Shown here: positions 9,099 to 18,746 of the stretch, piece by piece
How the letters are laid out: each line of letters begins with the position of its first letter
Position numbering within the stretch: position 1 is the first letter of the stretch
Source of the DNA: Prochlorococcus sp. AG-436-M02
GTDB taxonomy: Bacteria; Cyanobacteriota; Cyanobacteriia; PCC-6307; Cyanobiaceae
Assembly: GCA_003212515.1 (NCBI GenBank)
Contig: QCPL01000003.1
Coordinates: 1-64,000, forward strand
Reading direction: 5' to 3'
DNA: 64,000 nt
Position numbers and translations under genes: made by a program
Notes under the pieces: model-generated
What the model saw: the letters and a program-made list of their open reading frames with translations, nothing else
What the model was told of the DNA's origin: nothing
The model's database searches: none

Positions 9099-10238
9099 AT
9101 GCCAGCGGAAATCAAACCAGGTCAATCTTTAACTTCATCTACTCGAGCAAGTGATACCCAATCAGGAGAAAGAGATAAAGCCTTAAACCTTGTCTTAGGA
9201 CAAATAGAAAGAAATTTTGGCAAAGGTTCCATCATGAGACTAGGGGACGCATCCAAAATGCGCGTGGAAACCATTTCCACAGGTGCTCTTACTCTTGATC
9301 TTGCTCTAGGTGGTGGATATCCCAAAGGAAGAGTTGTAGAAGTATATGGGCCAGAGAGCTCAGGAAAAACGACTCTTACCTTGCATGCGATAGCAGAAGT
9401 TCAAAAACGTGGCGGTGTCGCAGCCTTTGTCGATGCAGAACATGCTCTTGATCCAGTTTACGCCGCTTCACTTGGAGTTGACATTGAAAATCTTCTTGTC
9501 TCCCAACCAGATACCGGAGAGATGGCCCTGGAGATTGTTGATCAATTAATTCGATCTACTGCTGTGGATCTAGTAGTTGTTGACTCCGTTGCCGCACTTA
9601 CTCCTAGATCAGAAATTGAAGGAGAGATGGGAGACCACGCGGTGGGTAGTCAAGCAAGATTAATGAGTCAAGCAATGCGCAAAATTACCGGCAATATTGG
9701 AAAATCTGGTTGCACAGTAATATTCCTCAATCAATTACGTCTCAAGATAGGAGTGACCTATGGCAACCCTGAAACAACTACTGGTGGGAATGCACTGAAG
9801 TTTTACGCCTCAGTTCGACTCGACATAAGAAGAATTCAAACATTAAAAAGAGGCACAGAGGAATATGGAATACGCGCCAAAGTCAAAGTTGCCAAAAACA
9901 AAATCGCTCCTCCATTTCGAATTGCTGAATTTGACATACTTTTTGGAAAAGGCATCAGTACATTAGGATGTCTATTGGATATGGCTGAAGAAACAAATAT
10001 TGTCACTCGCAAAGGTGCTTGGTATAGCTACGAAGGAGACAATATAGGTCAAGGTCGCGACAATACAATTACTTGGCTTGAAGAAAATCCTGATGCAAAA
10101 GAAGCAATAGAAAAATTAGTCAGACAGAAGTTAACAGAAGGCTCTGAGGTTAGTGCTAATTCTATGCGACCTCTAGCTGCCGCAGCTCGTACAGCAAGCA
10201 CAACACCTGTCATGAGAAAGATTTCTAGCGCTGCCTAG
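9099..10238 (+). CDS. recA: RecA recombinase
   Basis: RecA forms ATP-dependent filaments on single-stranded DNA for recombination and SOS induction. Walker A GPESSGKT is at residues 84-91, followed by Walker [11 protein letters not shown]. The L2-loop region carries [28 protein letters not shown]. At 379 residues it is slightly longer than E. coli RecA because of an N-terminal leader of about 25 residues and an Ala/Ser-rich tail. A LexA-like box lies upstream. It converges on the downstream DUF2839 gene with a five-base gap. Confidence 0.98.
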   Translation: MPAEIKPGQSLTSSTRASDTQSGERDKALNLVLGQIERNFGKGSIMRLGDASKMRVETISTGALTLDLALGGGYPKGRVVEVYGPESSGKTTLTLHAIAEVQKRGGVAAFVDAEHALDPVYAASLGVDIENLLVSQPDTGEMALEIVDQLIRSTAVDLVVVDSVAALTPRSEIEGEMGDHAVGSQARLMSQAMRKITGNIGKSGCTVIFLNQLRLKIGVTYGNPETTTGGNALKFYASVRLDIRRIQTLKRGTEEYGIRAKVKVAKNKIAPPFRIAEFDILFGKGISTLGCLLDMAEETNIVTRKGAWYSYEGDNIGQGRDNTITWLEENPDAKEAIEKLVRQKLTEGSEVSANSMRPLAAAARTASTTPVMRKISSAA

Positions 10239-10243
10239 TTTGA

Positions 10244-10495
10244 TTAATGTAAATCTGCAGGCACCCACCATCCTGCAGCAGGTCCTATAAAACGTACAAC
10301 TACCCATATCACTACCAAAACTCCTATACCTACCCAACCTGCTTTGATGCTTGTTTCAAAAAACTGATCTCTTTGTTTCTGTGTCACAGGCAACCATTCA
10401 ATAATACGAGGGGAGCTATCAACTCTCTCTTTTTTTTTAATTTTAGTTTTGCGTGGCAAAAGACCTTCTTCGGCCCTACGGCGAGCTTCACCCAT
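10244..10495 (-). CDS. DUF2839 family small membrane protein
   Basis: An 83-residue protein of unknown function that I recognise as the cyanobacterial DUF2839 family. The N-terminus MGEARRRAEEGLLPRK is basic and resembles the family's GEAKRR start. One transmembrane helix spans about residues 53-71 (WVGIGVLVVIWVVVRFI). The C-terminus is short and aromatic. The N-terminal half is predicted cytoplasmic and highly charged. It is read toward recA. Confidence 0.7.
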   Translation of the reverse strand: MGEARRRAEEGLLPRKTKIKKKERVDSSPRIIEWLPVTQKQRDQFFETSIKAGWVGIGVLVVIWVVVRFIGPAAGWWVPADLH

Positions 10496-10549
10496 GTTGT
10501 GTTTGTAGGCTGATATAAGTATTAGTCTAAGTAATCAAACGAAAAATGC

Positions 10550-11980
10550 TTAATCAGGTAAAAGGCGCTCTAGAGGGATCCATGGTTGAAGAATGTCAAA
10601 AACTTTCCCCCCCCATGCTCGTGCACGCAAGCGACCATCCAAAATAGCAACTCTTCCATGATTCTTTCTAACAGGCAAGACCACCCTTGGCAAAAGACTA
10701 AGAAGTTCTGGTAACAACAAGTCTCTAAACCAATCAAGACCTTGCTTCTTGAATGCCTCAACCCTTGAAAAGGTTAATGGTGACTCCAGACTGCTGATGG
10801 GCAACAATGCAACGATCAATTGCTCTGGAGCAGGTAACTGGTTTTGAAAATCAAGCCACCATTTAGAAGTACAACAAATAATTCCATTCGAATCAGGTGC
10901 AGTGGAACAAAAAACAACTCTTTTCCCAAATTCGGCCGCAAGCTCAGATGTTAATTTTCTAAGCAATTGATCATCATCTAACAGAATGATTGTCAAACCT
11001 TGTCGACCTAAGACAAGGCGTCGAGATTGGTCTAATAAATGCTCAGCAAAGCACTCTGCATTGGGCAAAGGCTGTCTAAAAGGTGCAAACAATCTTATAG
11101 GCTCTTGATGCATTGCACTACCTAATTTCACTCTGACATTACTGATTTCATTTAAAGAAAAGAGTTCGTTTTCAGCTGAAGTACTCAATGTAATAAATGG
11201 ATTGTCGATAAAAAATTGACAAAGGGTTCCCAATGGTTCTAATGGCTGTAGATGCCATGTCCAATCAAGCAGCTTATAGTCCAGTTGCGCCCAGCTAGCC
11301 CATCCCCCAGTAATTGCATCCAAGACAGCAGGCCATGGTTTAGGAAGTTGAGCAAGTACGCCTAGTAGATCCGTTAATGCAAATATGTTTTCCCAATCAA
11401 TTCTTACCAATCCATCAGGTCTAGTTGCTGATGAAAACATTTTCTGACTAAAATCCTCATAAAGATCCACTAATGCTGAAGATGCCAACGGATATGCTCG
11501 TCGCAAACTATCCCAGTCAGATGAGCAAATCTGAATAGACATTACTTCTCTTAAACGTCTGGTCAATAGCTCTGCTTCTGTAAAAATAAATTGCTTAGAA
11601 CCAAGAAAATTCTGATCATAAGCATTCAAAAAATCTTCATAACTAAGTACCCAAAGCTTGTCATCACTAGGTGGATTAACTCCTTCCCAAACAACAAGAT
11701 CAAGTCCCTCATCTTTTAACTTAGGAATTTCAACTTGAAACAATCTCTGTTTCAGTAATGGTGTAACAACTAAAGCAGCACCAGAACTGTTTAAACATAA
11801 AGGAATAAGTACGCCAAACCAATAGTCATTATGATTAACTCCTTGCAGATCAAAAATGGATTTATCTCTTCTGCGCAAACTTCTTGCAACTAATCGGCTT
11901 AAGGTCAAATTGTGAGGCCAAAGCAAAGAATCCTTTTTTAAAAGGTTCTTCAAATAATTATGAGCATATACCTCAATCAT
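10550..11980 (-). CDS. degenerate DinG/Rad3-like helicase-related protein
   Basis: A 476-residue protein with the overall plan of a DinG-type superfamily 2 helicase. The N-terminal third has a VTPLLKQRL-like segment where helicases place motif Ia. The C-terminal third has TIILLDDDQLLRKL, VVFCST and a closing block LPRVVLPVRKNHGRVAILDGR that resembles DinG motif VI. I see no Walker A GKT/GKS and no DEAH box, so ATPase activity is doubtful. It stands between recA/DUF2839 and divergent tyrA. Family assignment is partly recollection. Confidence 0.5.
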   Translation of the reverse strand: MIEVYAHNYLKNLLKKDSLLWPHNLTLSRLVARSLRRRDKSIFDLQGVNHNDYWFGVLIPLCLNSSGAALVVTPLLKQRLFQVEIPKLKDEGLDLVVWEGVNPPSDDKLWVLSYEDFLNAYDQNFLGSKQFIFTEAELLTRRLREVMSIQICSSDWDSLRRAYPLASSALVDLYEDFSQKMFSSATRPDGLVRIDWENIFALTDLLGVLAQLPKPWPAVLDAITGGWASWAQLDYKLLDWTWHLQPLEPLGTLCQFFIDNPFITLSTSAENELFSLNEISNVRVKLGSAMHQEPIRLFAPFRQPLPNAECFAEHLLDQSRRLVLGRQGLTIILLDDDQLLRKLTSELAAEFGKRVVFCSTAPDSNGIICCTSKWWLDFQNQLPAPEQLIVALLPISSLESPLTFSRVEAFKKQGLDWFRDLLLPELLSLLPRVVLPVRKNHGRVAILDGRLRARAWGGKVFDILQPWIPLERLLPD

Positions 11981-12062
11981 GTAATGCAGTTATTTAACTA
12001 ATAAAATTTCTACCCTATATTGAACCTAAGACAAAAGTGAAGAAGGAGGCATTCAAAGATTA

Positions 12063-12908
12063 ATGAAAATTGACCGTATTGGCATAGTAGGGCTTGGTCT
12101 CATTGGAGGTTCAATAGGTTTAGAACTGCAAAATAAAGGTTACGAGGTTTATGGTCTTGTCAATAAAATCAAAACTGCAAAAAGGGCCAAAGAAAGAGGC
12201 CTAGCTCAAATTATTAGTACAAACTCAAAGGTCATTTCCAATTGCTCAATGGTGATCTTGGCCATGCCCTTAGAGCAACTTATCAATCCACCACCAGAAC
12301 TAGTGAATGCATTGCCTCGGAATGCAGTAATTACTGATGTAGGTTCTGTGAAAAAGCCCGTATTAGAAATCTGGCAAAAATTACATCCTCGTTTCATAGG
12401 AAGTCATCCTATGGCCGGAACGATTCAGACTGGTGTAGAGGCTGGTCGAACAAATTTATTTAATGATCGTCCATGGATAGCAACTCCTGAAGAAGCAACT
12501 GATGAAGAAGCACTAGAAGCTGTACATCAACTTGCTATTACTCTTGAGAGTCAATGGATAACCACAGATTCTGAAACGCATGATCAAGCAGTAGCTTTAA
12601 TCTCTCATTTACCTGTTTTTGTAAGCACAGCATTACTTCAAACAGTGTTAAACGAGCCAAATCAATCTTTGCTGATGCTTGCAAAAACAATTGCATCTAG
12701 TGGCTTCGAAGATACAACACGAGTAGGTGGTGGCAACCCTGACCTTGGGGTAGCTATGGCATCCAACAATAGAAGCGCTTTATTAAATGCAATTACTTCT
12801 TACCGTTCATCACTAGAAAAATTAGAAGAAATGATTAAAGCAAAAGATTGGGATCAACTACAAAAGGAATTATTAGGAAGTCAGATGAACAGGCCAGGTT
12901 TTTTATAA
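12063..12908 (+). CDS. tyrA: arogenate/prephenate dehydrogenase
   Basis: TyrA makes the tyrosine precursor by oxidative decarboxylation of arogenate or prephenate. The 281-residue product has an N-terminal Rossmann motif GLGLIGGSIG (from about residue 10). It also has TDVGSVKKP and GSHPMAGT, both conserved in the family, and the C-terminal helical dimerisation domain. Cyanobacterial enzymes of this type usually prefer arogenate and NADP, but the sequence alone does not prove it. The ATG at 12063 is preceded by GAAGGAGG about ten bases upstream. Confidence 0.93.
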   Translation: MKIDRIGIVGLGLIGGSIGLELQNKGYEVYGLVNKIKTAKRAKERGLAQIISTNSKVISNCSMVILAMPLEQLINPPPELVNALPRNAVITDVGSVKKPVLEIWQKLHPRFIGSHPMAGTIQTGVEAGRTNLFNDRPWIATPEEATDEEALEAVHQLAITLESQWITTDSETHDQAVALISHLPVFVSTALLQTVLNEPNQSLLMLAKTIASSGFEDTTRVGGGNPDLGVAMASNNRSALLNAITSYRSSLEKLEEMIKAKDWDQLQKELLGSQMNRPGFL

Positions 12909-12915
12909 AGAATAC

Positions 12916-14424
12916 TTATTTCGTTAAATTGAGTTCTCTACCCTCTTCAAACATTAATTGCCTACAAGCCATAACAGCAGATTGACTAACGCCAGCAGTA
13001 CCTTCACCAGGATAAATTGAATCACCGCATAACCAAAGGCCTTTCATAGGAGTCCTACTTGACAATCCAAAAGGACCAAATGTTGTGGGTTTCTGTCCTA
13101 AGCCTCCAACAATTCCTAGTGGGCGACCTGTCCATCTTGCAAAGCTTCGTGGTGTAGCCAATTCCTTATGAAGCCACTGTTTAGAATTAACCGCAAATTG
13201 AAGATTTAATGCTGTCAGAATTTTCCCCATCATTAAGTCTTTATGGTGTCGATACTCTGAGATGCTGTAGCTAGACCAAGAATTCACATCAGTAAATATA
13301 CTGGCAGTCACTGTTGCTTGTCCAAGAGGAGCACGTCCATCTCCTTCAAAACTAATAGAAACAAAGATTGAACCAATCTCTTTTACTAGAAGTTGAGAAT
13401 GCCCTTCGCAGTATTTAGGAAGATGGCTACGAGTGATCGCACCAAAGAAAACAATGGCTCCACTAGGTTGAGGTAAATTTTCCAACCTATTTCTATAGTT
13501 CCTTGGTAACACACAAGTAGTTTTAGGAATTAAAGCTAACAGTGATTGAGGAGGCAGAGTAAAGACCACATGTTTGGCTTGCAAATTTAAAGACAATTTT
13601 TTTGAAGTGTTAATCTTTATCTGCCAAGTATCATTATTTTTGGATAAGCCTACGACTTTATGATTTAAAAATAATTTCCCACCATCTCTTAAGAAGGAAC
13701 AAAGCAATTGATCACTCAATTTCTGCATCGATCCTTTAAGGTGACACAAACCAAGTGGGGCCTGTGCCATTTGAAGTACAGTTGCACCATATAACGCTGC
13801 AGTTTGATCACTTGGCCCTTGCGAATAAAGTTTTAACTGACAATCCAAAAACTTTCTTAAACGTTGATCATGATGGCATGAACAAAGCCAAAGCAAATCA
13901 GCAATAGAGGCCATACTAAAAAAACCAGTCATTAAATTCATGTACCTAGTTGAATTTAAAAATTGTTTGAAATCCCAAAAATTTTGAATCGGTAAAATAG
14001 GATCGCTTCCAGCAAAGGACCAATTACTACGATGTAATTGATTGCATAACTTCCAAAAAAGTTCACTACCAGGAAAATGTTTTTTTCTTTCTTCCTCCCA
14101 TTTCAAAGGATCATGCCAAAGATGTATTGGCTCCTCTCCATCTCCGAGATGAACTATACAAGCAGGATCTAAAACCTCAGCAACAGGTATTGAACAATTA
14201 AGATGTCTAAAAATACGATCATGAATACCACCCCTTTCAAAACCTGCAACTTGGGTTGCTCCTACATCAAAAACATAAGGATCACGAATGAATGTTCCCG
14301 CACATCCTCCCGTTTGAGAATGAGCTTCCAGCAATATGACTTCATTCCCTTCACGAGCCAATAATGCACCAGCTGTTAATCCAGCGATCCCTCCCCCAAC
14401 AACAATTAGCAATTTCTCAGTCAT
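12916..14424 (-). CDS. crtD: CrtD-type carotenoid desaturase (FAD-dependent)
   Basis: A 502-residue FAD oxidoreductase of the phytoene-desaturase/CrtISO superfamily. The N-terminal dinucleotide-binding motif VVGGGIAGLTAGALLAREG is followed by the ribose-binding Glu. GGCAGTF and a C-terminal GLWLCGDSIYPGEGTAGVSQS block are typical of this group. Size and context fit the cyanobacterial C-3',4' desaturase family, but a carotenoid cis-trans isomerase relative is possible. Products of CrtD in Prochlorococcus are not clear to me. Convergent with tyrA, seven bases apart. Confidence 0.65.
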   Translation of the reverse strand: MTEKLLIVVGGGIAGLTAGALLAREGNEVILLEAHSQTGGCAGTFIRDPYVFDVGATQVAGFERGGIHDRIFRHLNCSIPVAEVLDPACIVHLGDGEEPIHLWHDPLKWEEERKKHFPGSELFWKLCNQLHRSNWSFAGSDPILPIQNFWDFKQFLNSTRYMNLMTGFFSMASIADLLWLCSCHHDQRLRKFLDCQLKLYSQGPSDQTAALYGATVLQMAQAPLGLCHLKGSMQKLSDQLLCSFLRDGGKLFLNHKVVGLSKNNDTWQIKINTSKKLSLNLQAKHVVFTLPPQSLLALIPKTTCVLPRNYRNRLENLPQPSGAIVFFGAITRSHLPKYCEGHSQLLVKEIGSIFVSISFEGDGRAPLGQATVTASIFTDVNSWSSYSISEYRHHKDLMMGKILTALNLQFAVNSKQWLHKELATPRSFARWTGRPLGIVGGLGQKPTTFGPFGLSSRTPMKGLWLCGDSIYPGEGTAGVSQSAVMACRQLMFEEGRELNLTK

Positions 14425-14459
14425 ATAAATCAGACTATTCGACTTTCAGGTAAAAACTC

Positions 14460-15353
14460 ATGGATTGGAGTCTTCAAGAACAAATCACAGGGGACAATGG
14501 TCCTCTTTCTGGAAAAAAAATTATAGAAGTCAATCCCATTAGTGGAGGATGTATTCACCATGCTTGGAAAATAACATTAGCAACAGGGGAAAAGTTTTTT
14601 GCAAAAACATCCTCTAGTGAGCATTATCCAATACTTGAAAGTGAAGCAATTGGTCTTGCAGCACTCAATGATCAAATTAATAGAAACTATCTAATCATTC
14701 CCAAACCTTTATCTCTTCAAAAATTAGAAGATACTTCAATATTAATTTTGCCCTGGATACAATTGCTAGATGGGAATGAAACAAAGCTTGGGCAAGGTCT
14801 GGCAATGCTTCACAAAAATTCCTCAGAGAATGGTCAAAAGAATTTTGGATGGGGGTCCAATGCACACATTGGATTAAACCCTCAGATTGGAGGATGGAGG
14901 AAAAGTTGGGGAAAATGTTTTGTAGAACTGCGGCTAAGACCTCAAATAGATATGGCAAAAAAGTGGAATCTATATTTTGATCGAGAAAAATTTGAAGCTA
15001 GGCTAATTAAATATTTTGAAGAACATAATCCAGAACCTTCTCTCGTACATGGAGACTTATGGACTGGTAATAAAGCTATTGATAAGAATGGGAAAGGAAT
15101 ACTTTTTGATCCTGCCACTTGGTGGGCAGATAGAGAAGTAGATATTGCGATGAGTAAATTGTTTGGTGGTTTTTCAAAGCAGTTCTACGAATGGTATGAA
15201 AAAACTTGGAGACTCCCTGATGGACATGAAGAACGGGTTGAAATTTATAATCTCTACCATTTGTTAAATCACGCAAACCTCTTCGGAGGTGGCTACAAGA
15301 GTAGAACCATTGAAAGTATAAATAAAATTAATAATCTTCTAAAGAGTTATTGA
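14460..15353 (+). CDS. fructosamine/ketosamine-3-kinase family protein
   Basis: Members phosphorylate protein-bound ketosamines and so repair glycation damage. The 297-residue protein has the APH-like kinase fold: the ISGGCIHHAWKITLATGEKFFAKT nucleotide-binding segment, the catalytic loop VHGDLWTGN and the metal-binding FDPATWWADREVDIAM. All are conserved in fructosamine-3-kinase relatives. The start at 14460 is ATG. It diverges from crtD, with a 35-base gap that must hold both promoters or start regions. Confidence 0.87.
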   Translation: MDWSLQEQITGDNGPLSGKKIIEVNPISGGCIHHAWKITLATGEKFFAKTSSSEHYPILESEAIGLAALNDQINRNYLIIPKPLSLQKLEDTSILILPWIQLLDGNETKLGQGLAMLHKNSSENGQKNFGWGSNAHIGLNPQIGGWRKSWGKCFVELRLRPQIDMAKKWNLYFDREKFEARLIKYFEEHNPEPSLVHGDLWTGNKAIDKNGKGILFDPATWWADREVDIAMSKLFGGFSKQFYEWYEKTWRLPDGHEERVEIYNLYHLLNHANLFGGGYKSRTIESINKINNLLKSY

Positions 15354-15358
15354 TTTGG

Positions 15359-15724
15359 TCAGTCTATATATTCCTTACGGATATTTTGAACCTTCTCAAT
15401 AACAGCATTGCGCTTCTCGCTTGTAGTGAGGTTTTGCCAGCTCCACTGACCTACAACCACTATGCCCAATAACTCTAATAAGCCTGGCAAAATCGGGAAG
15501 AAATTGACCGTATCCACAACTACTTTAATAACAATTTGGGCTATAATTACTACTGCAATAATTCCAGCAGCTTTACCATATTTTCCCATTTGAGACCAAT
15601 CGACTTTACCAAGCATTTCATTTGCTTGGCTCATAAAGTCATTAGCACGGTCTGATATAGATGGCCCAGCGGGGGCTGTCTCATTGTTAGAGTCTTGATT
15701 AGACTCGGGGCTGGCTTCACTCAT
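15359..15724 (-). CDS. CAAD-domain / CURT1-like membrane protein
   Basis: A 121-residue protein with an acidic, Ser/Asn-rich N-terminus, an amphipathic segment and two transmembrane helices (about residues 50-70 and 78-98), ending in a charged helix. This arrangement matches the CAAD domain of cyanobacteria, which is appended to some aminoacyl-tRNA synthetases and related to thylakoid curvature protein CURT1. I start at ATG 15722-15724 (MSEASPES). A TTG two codons upstream is less likely. It is a stand-alone copy. Confidence 0.78.
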   Translation of the reverse strand: MSEASPESNQDSNNETAPAGPSISDRANDFMSQANEMLGKVDWSQMGKYGKAAGIIAVVIIAQIVIKVVVDTVNFFPILPGLLELLGIVVVGQWSWQNLTTSEKRNAVIEKVQNIRKEYID

Positions 15725-16332
15725 TACCAATTGCTTACAATTGAATGTTGGTTTGAGTGTATCTAAATAATCTTTTGAACGCCAACATTAATTTAGAGAT
15801 AATGCCGAACCCTTATAGGGAGAGGACCGAACAAGCACTAGTAAATCAAGAATCTGAGCAAATTCATTTGCATCAGAATTCACCAAGTATCTTTCGTTAC
15901 AATTTTTCTTAAATGTACTGAAGAAGATAAATGGATAATAATAAGCGGAGATAAAACTTCGCAAATAAAGTTTTATTCTTTTGATTCATTCTTTCGCAAT
16001 GCTACAAAACTCAATTGCTAAAAATTATTCAAATTAAGTCCTTTTATTTAGACTTGAGAAAATTTTAGAAGATTTTTTTAGACCAAATAGGTCTTTTCTA
16101 CAAAATTAGACCAATGACATTTCTAAGGTTGGCAAAATGAAATAGTAAAAATATACGCTTTGGCCTCCCTTACAGCTAAGCGTATACAAATAGTATCGAA
16201 GAGAAATTTCGTTAGGAGTCCATGCTTTTTTATGTGAAAAAAGGCTAAATTAACTGAACTGTTTTTCCTATCCAAACACAAGACAGTTTCCTCTACTAGT
16301 TATGGCAGCAATGCACTTCAGAATCCAAGACA
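15725..16332. other. 608-base gene-free region upstream of moeB-like gene
   Basis: No coding frame of convincing length is seen on either strand. It contains a perfect 9-bp inverted repeat, TATACGCTT at 16152-16160 and AAGCGTATA at 16178-16186, with a 17-base spacer. It also has a weak 5-bp hairpin AGACC/GGTCT followed by TTTTCT near 16080-16096, and a CCCTTATAGGG patch near 15810. The region may encode an unrecognised small RNA or simply carry long leaders. Confidence 0.5.
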
Positions 16333-17469
16333 ATGAATATGGAAAATAAGAAGTTTTCTAGTTTAAGTTCCGATGAACTCAACAGATATTCAAGGCATAT
16401 GTTCTTGCCTGAGATAGGCGAAAGTGGGCAAAAGAAACTGAAATCAAGCTCTGTTCTATGCATAGGTTGTGGCGGACTCGGGTCTCCTTTACTTATGTAT
16501 CTTGCAGCCGCTGGAATAGGGAATATTGGAATAATAGACTCAGATGTAGTGGAAAGTTCTAATCTTCAAAGACAAGTAATTCATAGCACAGATTCTATTA
16601 AAAAGGCCAAAGTAGAATCTGCAAAATTAAGGATATTAGAAATTAACCCTCATACAAATGTTGATATGTTTAATATGATGCTAACAATTGATAATGCTCT
16701 AAGGGTTATCAAGCCATTTGATATTATTTGTGACTGTACAGATAATTTCGAGAGTAAGTTTATAATTAATGATGCGAGTTTAATATTAAATAAACCAAAT
16801 ATTTTTGGAGCAGTATCCAAATTTGAAGGTCATTCGACAGTTTTTAATCTTAATTCCAATAGTCCAAATCTTCGCGATCTAATACCTGAGCCTCCACCAG
16901 AACATCTATTGCCTTCATGCTCTGAAGCTGGTGTCATGGGAATTTTACCTGGACTAATTGGTATAATTCAAGCTACTGAAGCAATCAAAATTATTACTGA
17001 AATAGGTGAAGTATTAGATGGAAGAATCTTAGTATTTGATGCTCTTAAGATGAGATTTAAAGAGTTGAAACTGGAAAAAAATCCAAATCAGGCTCCAATT
17101 AAGGAATTAAGCAATTCTAACAAAGTTAAATCCTCCTCAGTAAATAATATTTCCGCTAAGGTATTAAAAGATTTGCTTAATACTGAATCATTAAATCTTG
17201 CACTAATAGATGTAAGGACAGAATCAGAAGCAAAGTTAGGATCTATTCAAAAAGCAATATTAATTCCACTCAGGAATATTGAAGAAGGAAAAGATATAGA
17301 CAAAATTAAAGCAATATCATCAAATAAAAAACTCTATATTCACTGCGGATCAGGTTCAAGATCTATAAGAGCCATAGAAATTTTAAAAAATCATGGCATT
17401 AATGCAATCAATGTTAAAGGTGGAATTGAGGCATGGAAAAAAGAAGGTTTTAAATTGCAAAACTGCTAG
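16333..17469 (+). CDS. moeB: MoeB/ThiF-family adenylyltransferase fused to rhodanese domain
   Basis: E1-like enzymes adenylate and often thiolate a small sulfur-carrier protein (MoaD or ThiS). The 378-residue product has the nucleotide-binding GCGGLGSP (from residue 45), the NLQRQV block and LPSCSEAGVMG. A C-terminal rhodanese domain spans about residues 280-375, with candidate persulfide Cys338 in HCGSGSRS. The paired CxxC zinc ligands of E. coli MoeB are not seen. The domain linker is Ser/Asn/Lys-rich. It converges on the CobO-like gene with a four-base overlap of stop codons. Whether it serves molybdopterin or thiamin synthesis is not decided by the sequence. Confidence 0.82.
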   Translation: MNMENKKFSSLSSDELNRYSRHMFLPEIGESGQKKLKSSSVLCIGCGGLGSPLLMYLAAAGIGNIGIIDSDVVESSNLQRQVIHSTDSIKKAKVESAKLRILEINPHTNVDMFNMMLTIDNALRVIKPFDIICDCTDNFESKFIINDASLILNKPNIFGAVSKFEGHSTVFNLNSNSPNLRDLIPEPPPEHLLPSCSEAGVMGILPGLIGIIQATEAIKIITEIGEVLDGRILVFDALKMRFKELKLEKNPNQAPIKELSNSNKVKSSSVNNISAKVLKDLLNTESLNLALIDVRTESEAKLGSIQKAILIPLRNIEEGKDIDKIKAISSNKKLYIHCGSGSRSIRAIEILKNHGINAINVKGGIEAWKKEGFKLQNC

Positions 17470-18674
17470 TAGTCAACACCACGCTTTAATTCAATACCTT
17501 TTTCAGCATAATGTTTATGGCAAACCATTTCTGAATGCACACTCGCAAGATCAAAATAAGCTGGATGATTTTTACATCTACCAGTAATTATTACTTCGGT
17601 TTCCGAAGGTTTTCTAAGTAAGGTTTCAACAATAGGTTCTACTGGAAGCAATTCCAAATCAACAGTTGGATTTAACTCATCAAGAATTACTGTCTTATAT
17701 AGACCACTAGCAATAGCAGCTCGAGCAATTTCCCAAGCTCGCTCAGCCTCCACATAATCAATAGGTTGTTGTTGGCCACGCCAAACAATTGCATCTCGTC
17801 CAGAACGAAGATGATCCACCAAATGCGGGTAACTTTCACGTAATGCGGCAATTGCAGCATCTTCTGTATATCCATTACCACCTTTTAGCCATTGCAAAAT
17901 TAAGACCCGATGACTTTTATCTTGACTAATCCCTTTACCTATAGCTTGCAAAGCTTTTCCTAAAGCACTTGTAGACTTACCTTTACCTTCACCCGTATAT
18001 ATTTCAATTCCCCCAGGAGAACCCATAAGAAGAGAGTCAGAGTTATTTTGATCGGCTCGGCGATGTGCTCTCATCTCTGAATGCAATTCTGCAACTTTAA
18101 TAAGCTCACGAGGAGCAGCGCGGCCAGTAACTATTACTTCCATGCCTTCAGGGCGCGAAACAATTGACTTAACGACTTCCTCAAGAGGGAGAAGGCCTAA
18201 ATCTAAAACTGGATTTAATTCATCAAGAACTACCACTGAATAGAGAGCGCTAGCTATCGCTCCTTTCGCAATATCCCATCCTCGCTTAGCTTCCCTTTCA
18301 TCAAATCTATTTGATTCCTCTGCAGTAAAAAAATCAGCTCTCCCGGTCCTAACTTGATCAATTAAATGAGGAAAGCCTTGCTGCAAAGCTTCAATCGCTG
18401 CATCTTCGTCATATGAACGACCAGGTCCTTTGAGGAACCTAAGCAATAAAACTCTCGTCCTACGTTTTTCACAGATACCCAAACCTATGGTTCTTAACAC
18501 AACACCAAGTGCAGCCTGACTTTTTCCCTTACCTTCTCCATCGTAAACATGTAATTGGCCATCAATTCGTTCCTGACTATCAGACGCAGTAACTATTCCA
18601 ATAGATTTTCTCTTTCCAGAAGCAGAAATTTTATCCTGTTTCGCTGAAGTCTTAAGATTTTGATTTAACTCCAT
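17466..18674 (-). CDS. tandem CobO/BtuR-like P-loop protein
   Basis: CobO/BtuR enzymes adenosylate corrinoids. This 402-residue protein consists of two similar halves of about 185 residues. Each half has a Walker A GEGKGKS (residues 46-52 and 228-234). Each also has a repeated LDELNPxxDLxLLP block and a TGR...LASVHSEM-type C-terminal signature. A single CobO is about 200 residues, so this is an internal duplication. Both P-loops look intact. It could be a true corrinoid adenosyltransferase or a paralog with another role. The first 35 residues look unstructured. Confidence 0.72.
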   Translation of the reverse strand: MELNQNLKTSAKQDKISASGKRKSIGIVTASDSQERIDGQLHVYDGEGKGKSQAALGVVLRTIGLGICEKRRTRVLLLRFLKGPGRSYDEDAAIEALQQGFPHLIDQVRTGRADFFTAEESNRFDEREAKRGWDIAKGAIASALYSVVVLDELNPVLDLGLLPLEEVVKSIVSRPEGMEVIVTGRAAPRELIKVAELHSEMRAHRRADQNNSDSLLMGSPGGIEIYTGEGKGKSTSALGKALQAIGKGISQDKSHRVLILQWLKGGNGYTEDAAIAALRESYPHLVDHLRSGRDAIVWRGQQQPIDYVEAERAWEIARAAIASGLYKTVILDELNPTVDLELLPVEPIVETLLRKPSETEVIITGRCKNHPAYFDLASVHSEMVCHKHYAEKGIELKRGVDY

Positions 18675-18746
18675 TAAAAAAACGTTCCTAAAAAGAACTT
18701 ACATAGTTCAATCAATAAAAAAGTCTTTAAGCAAAGGCCTAAAAAC

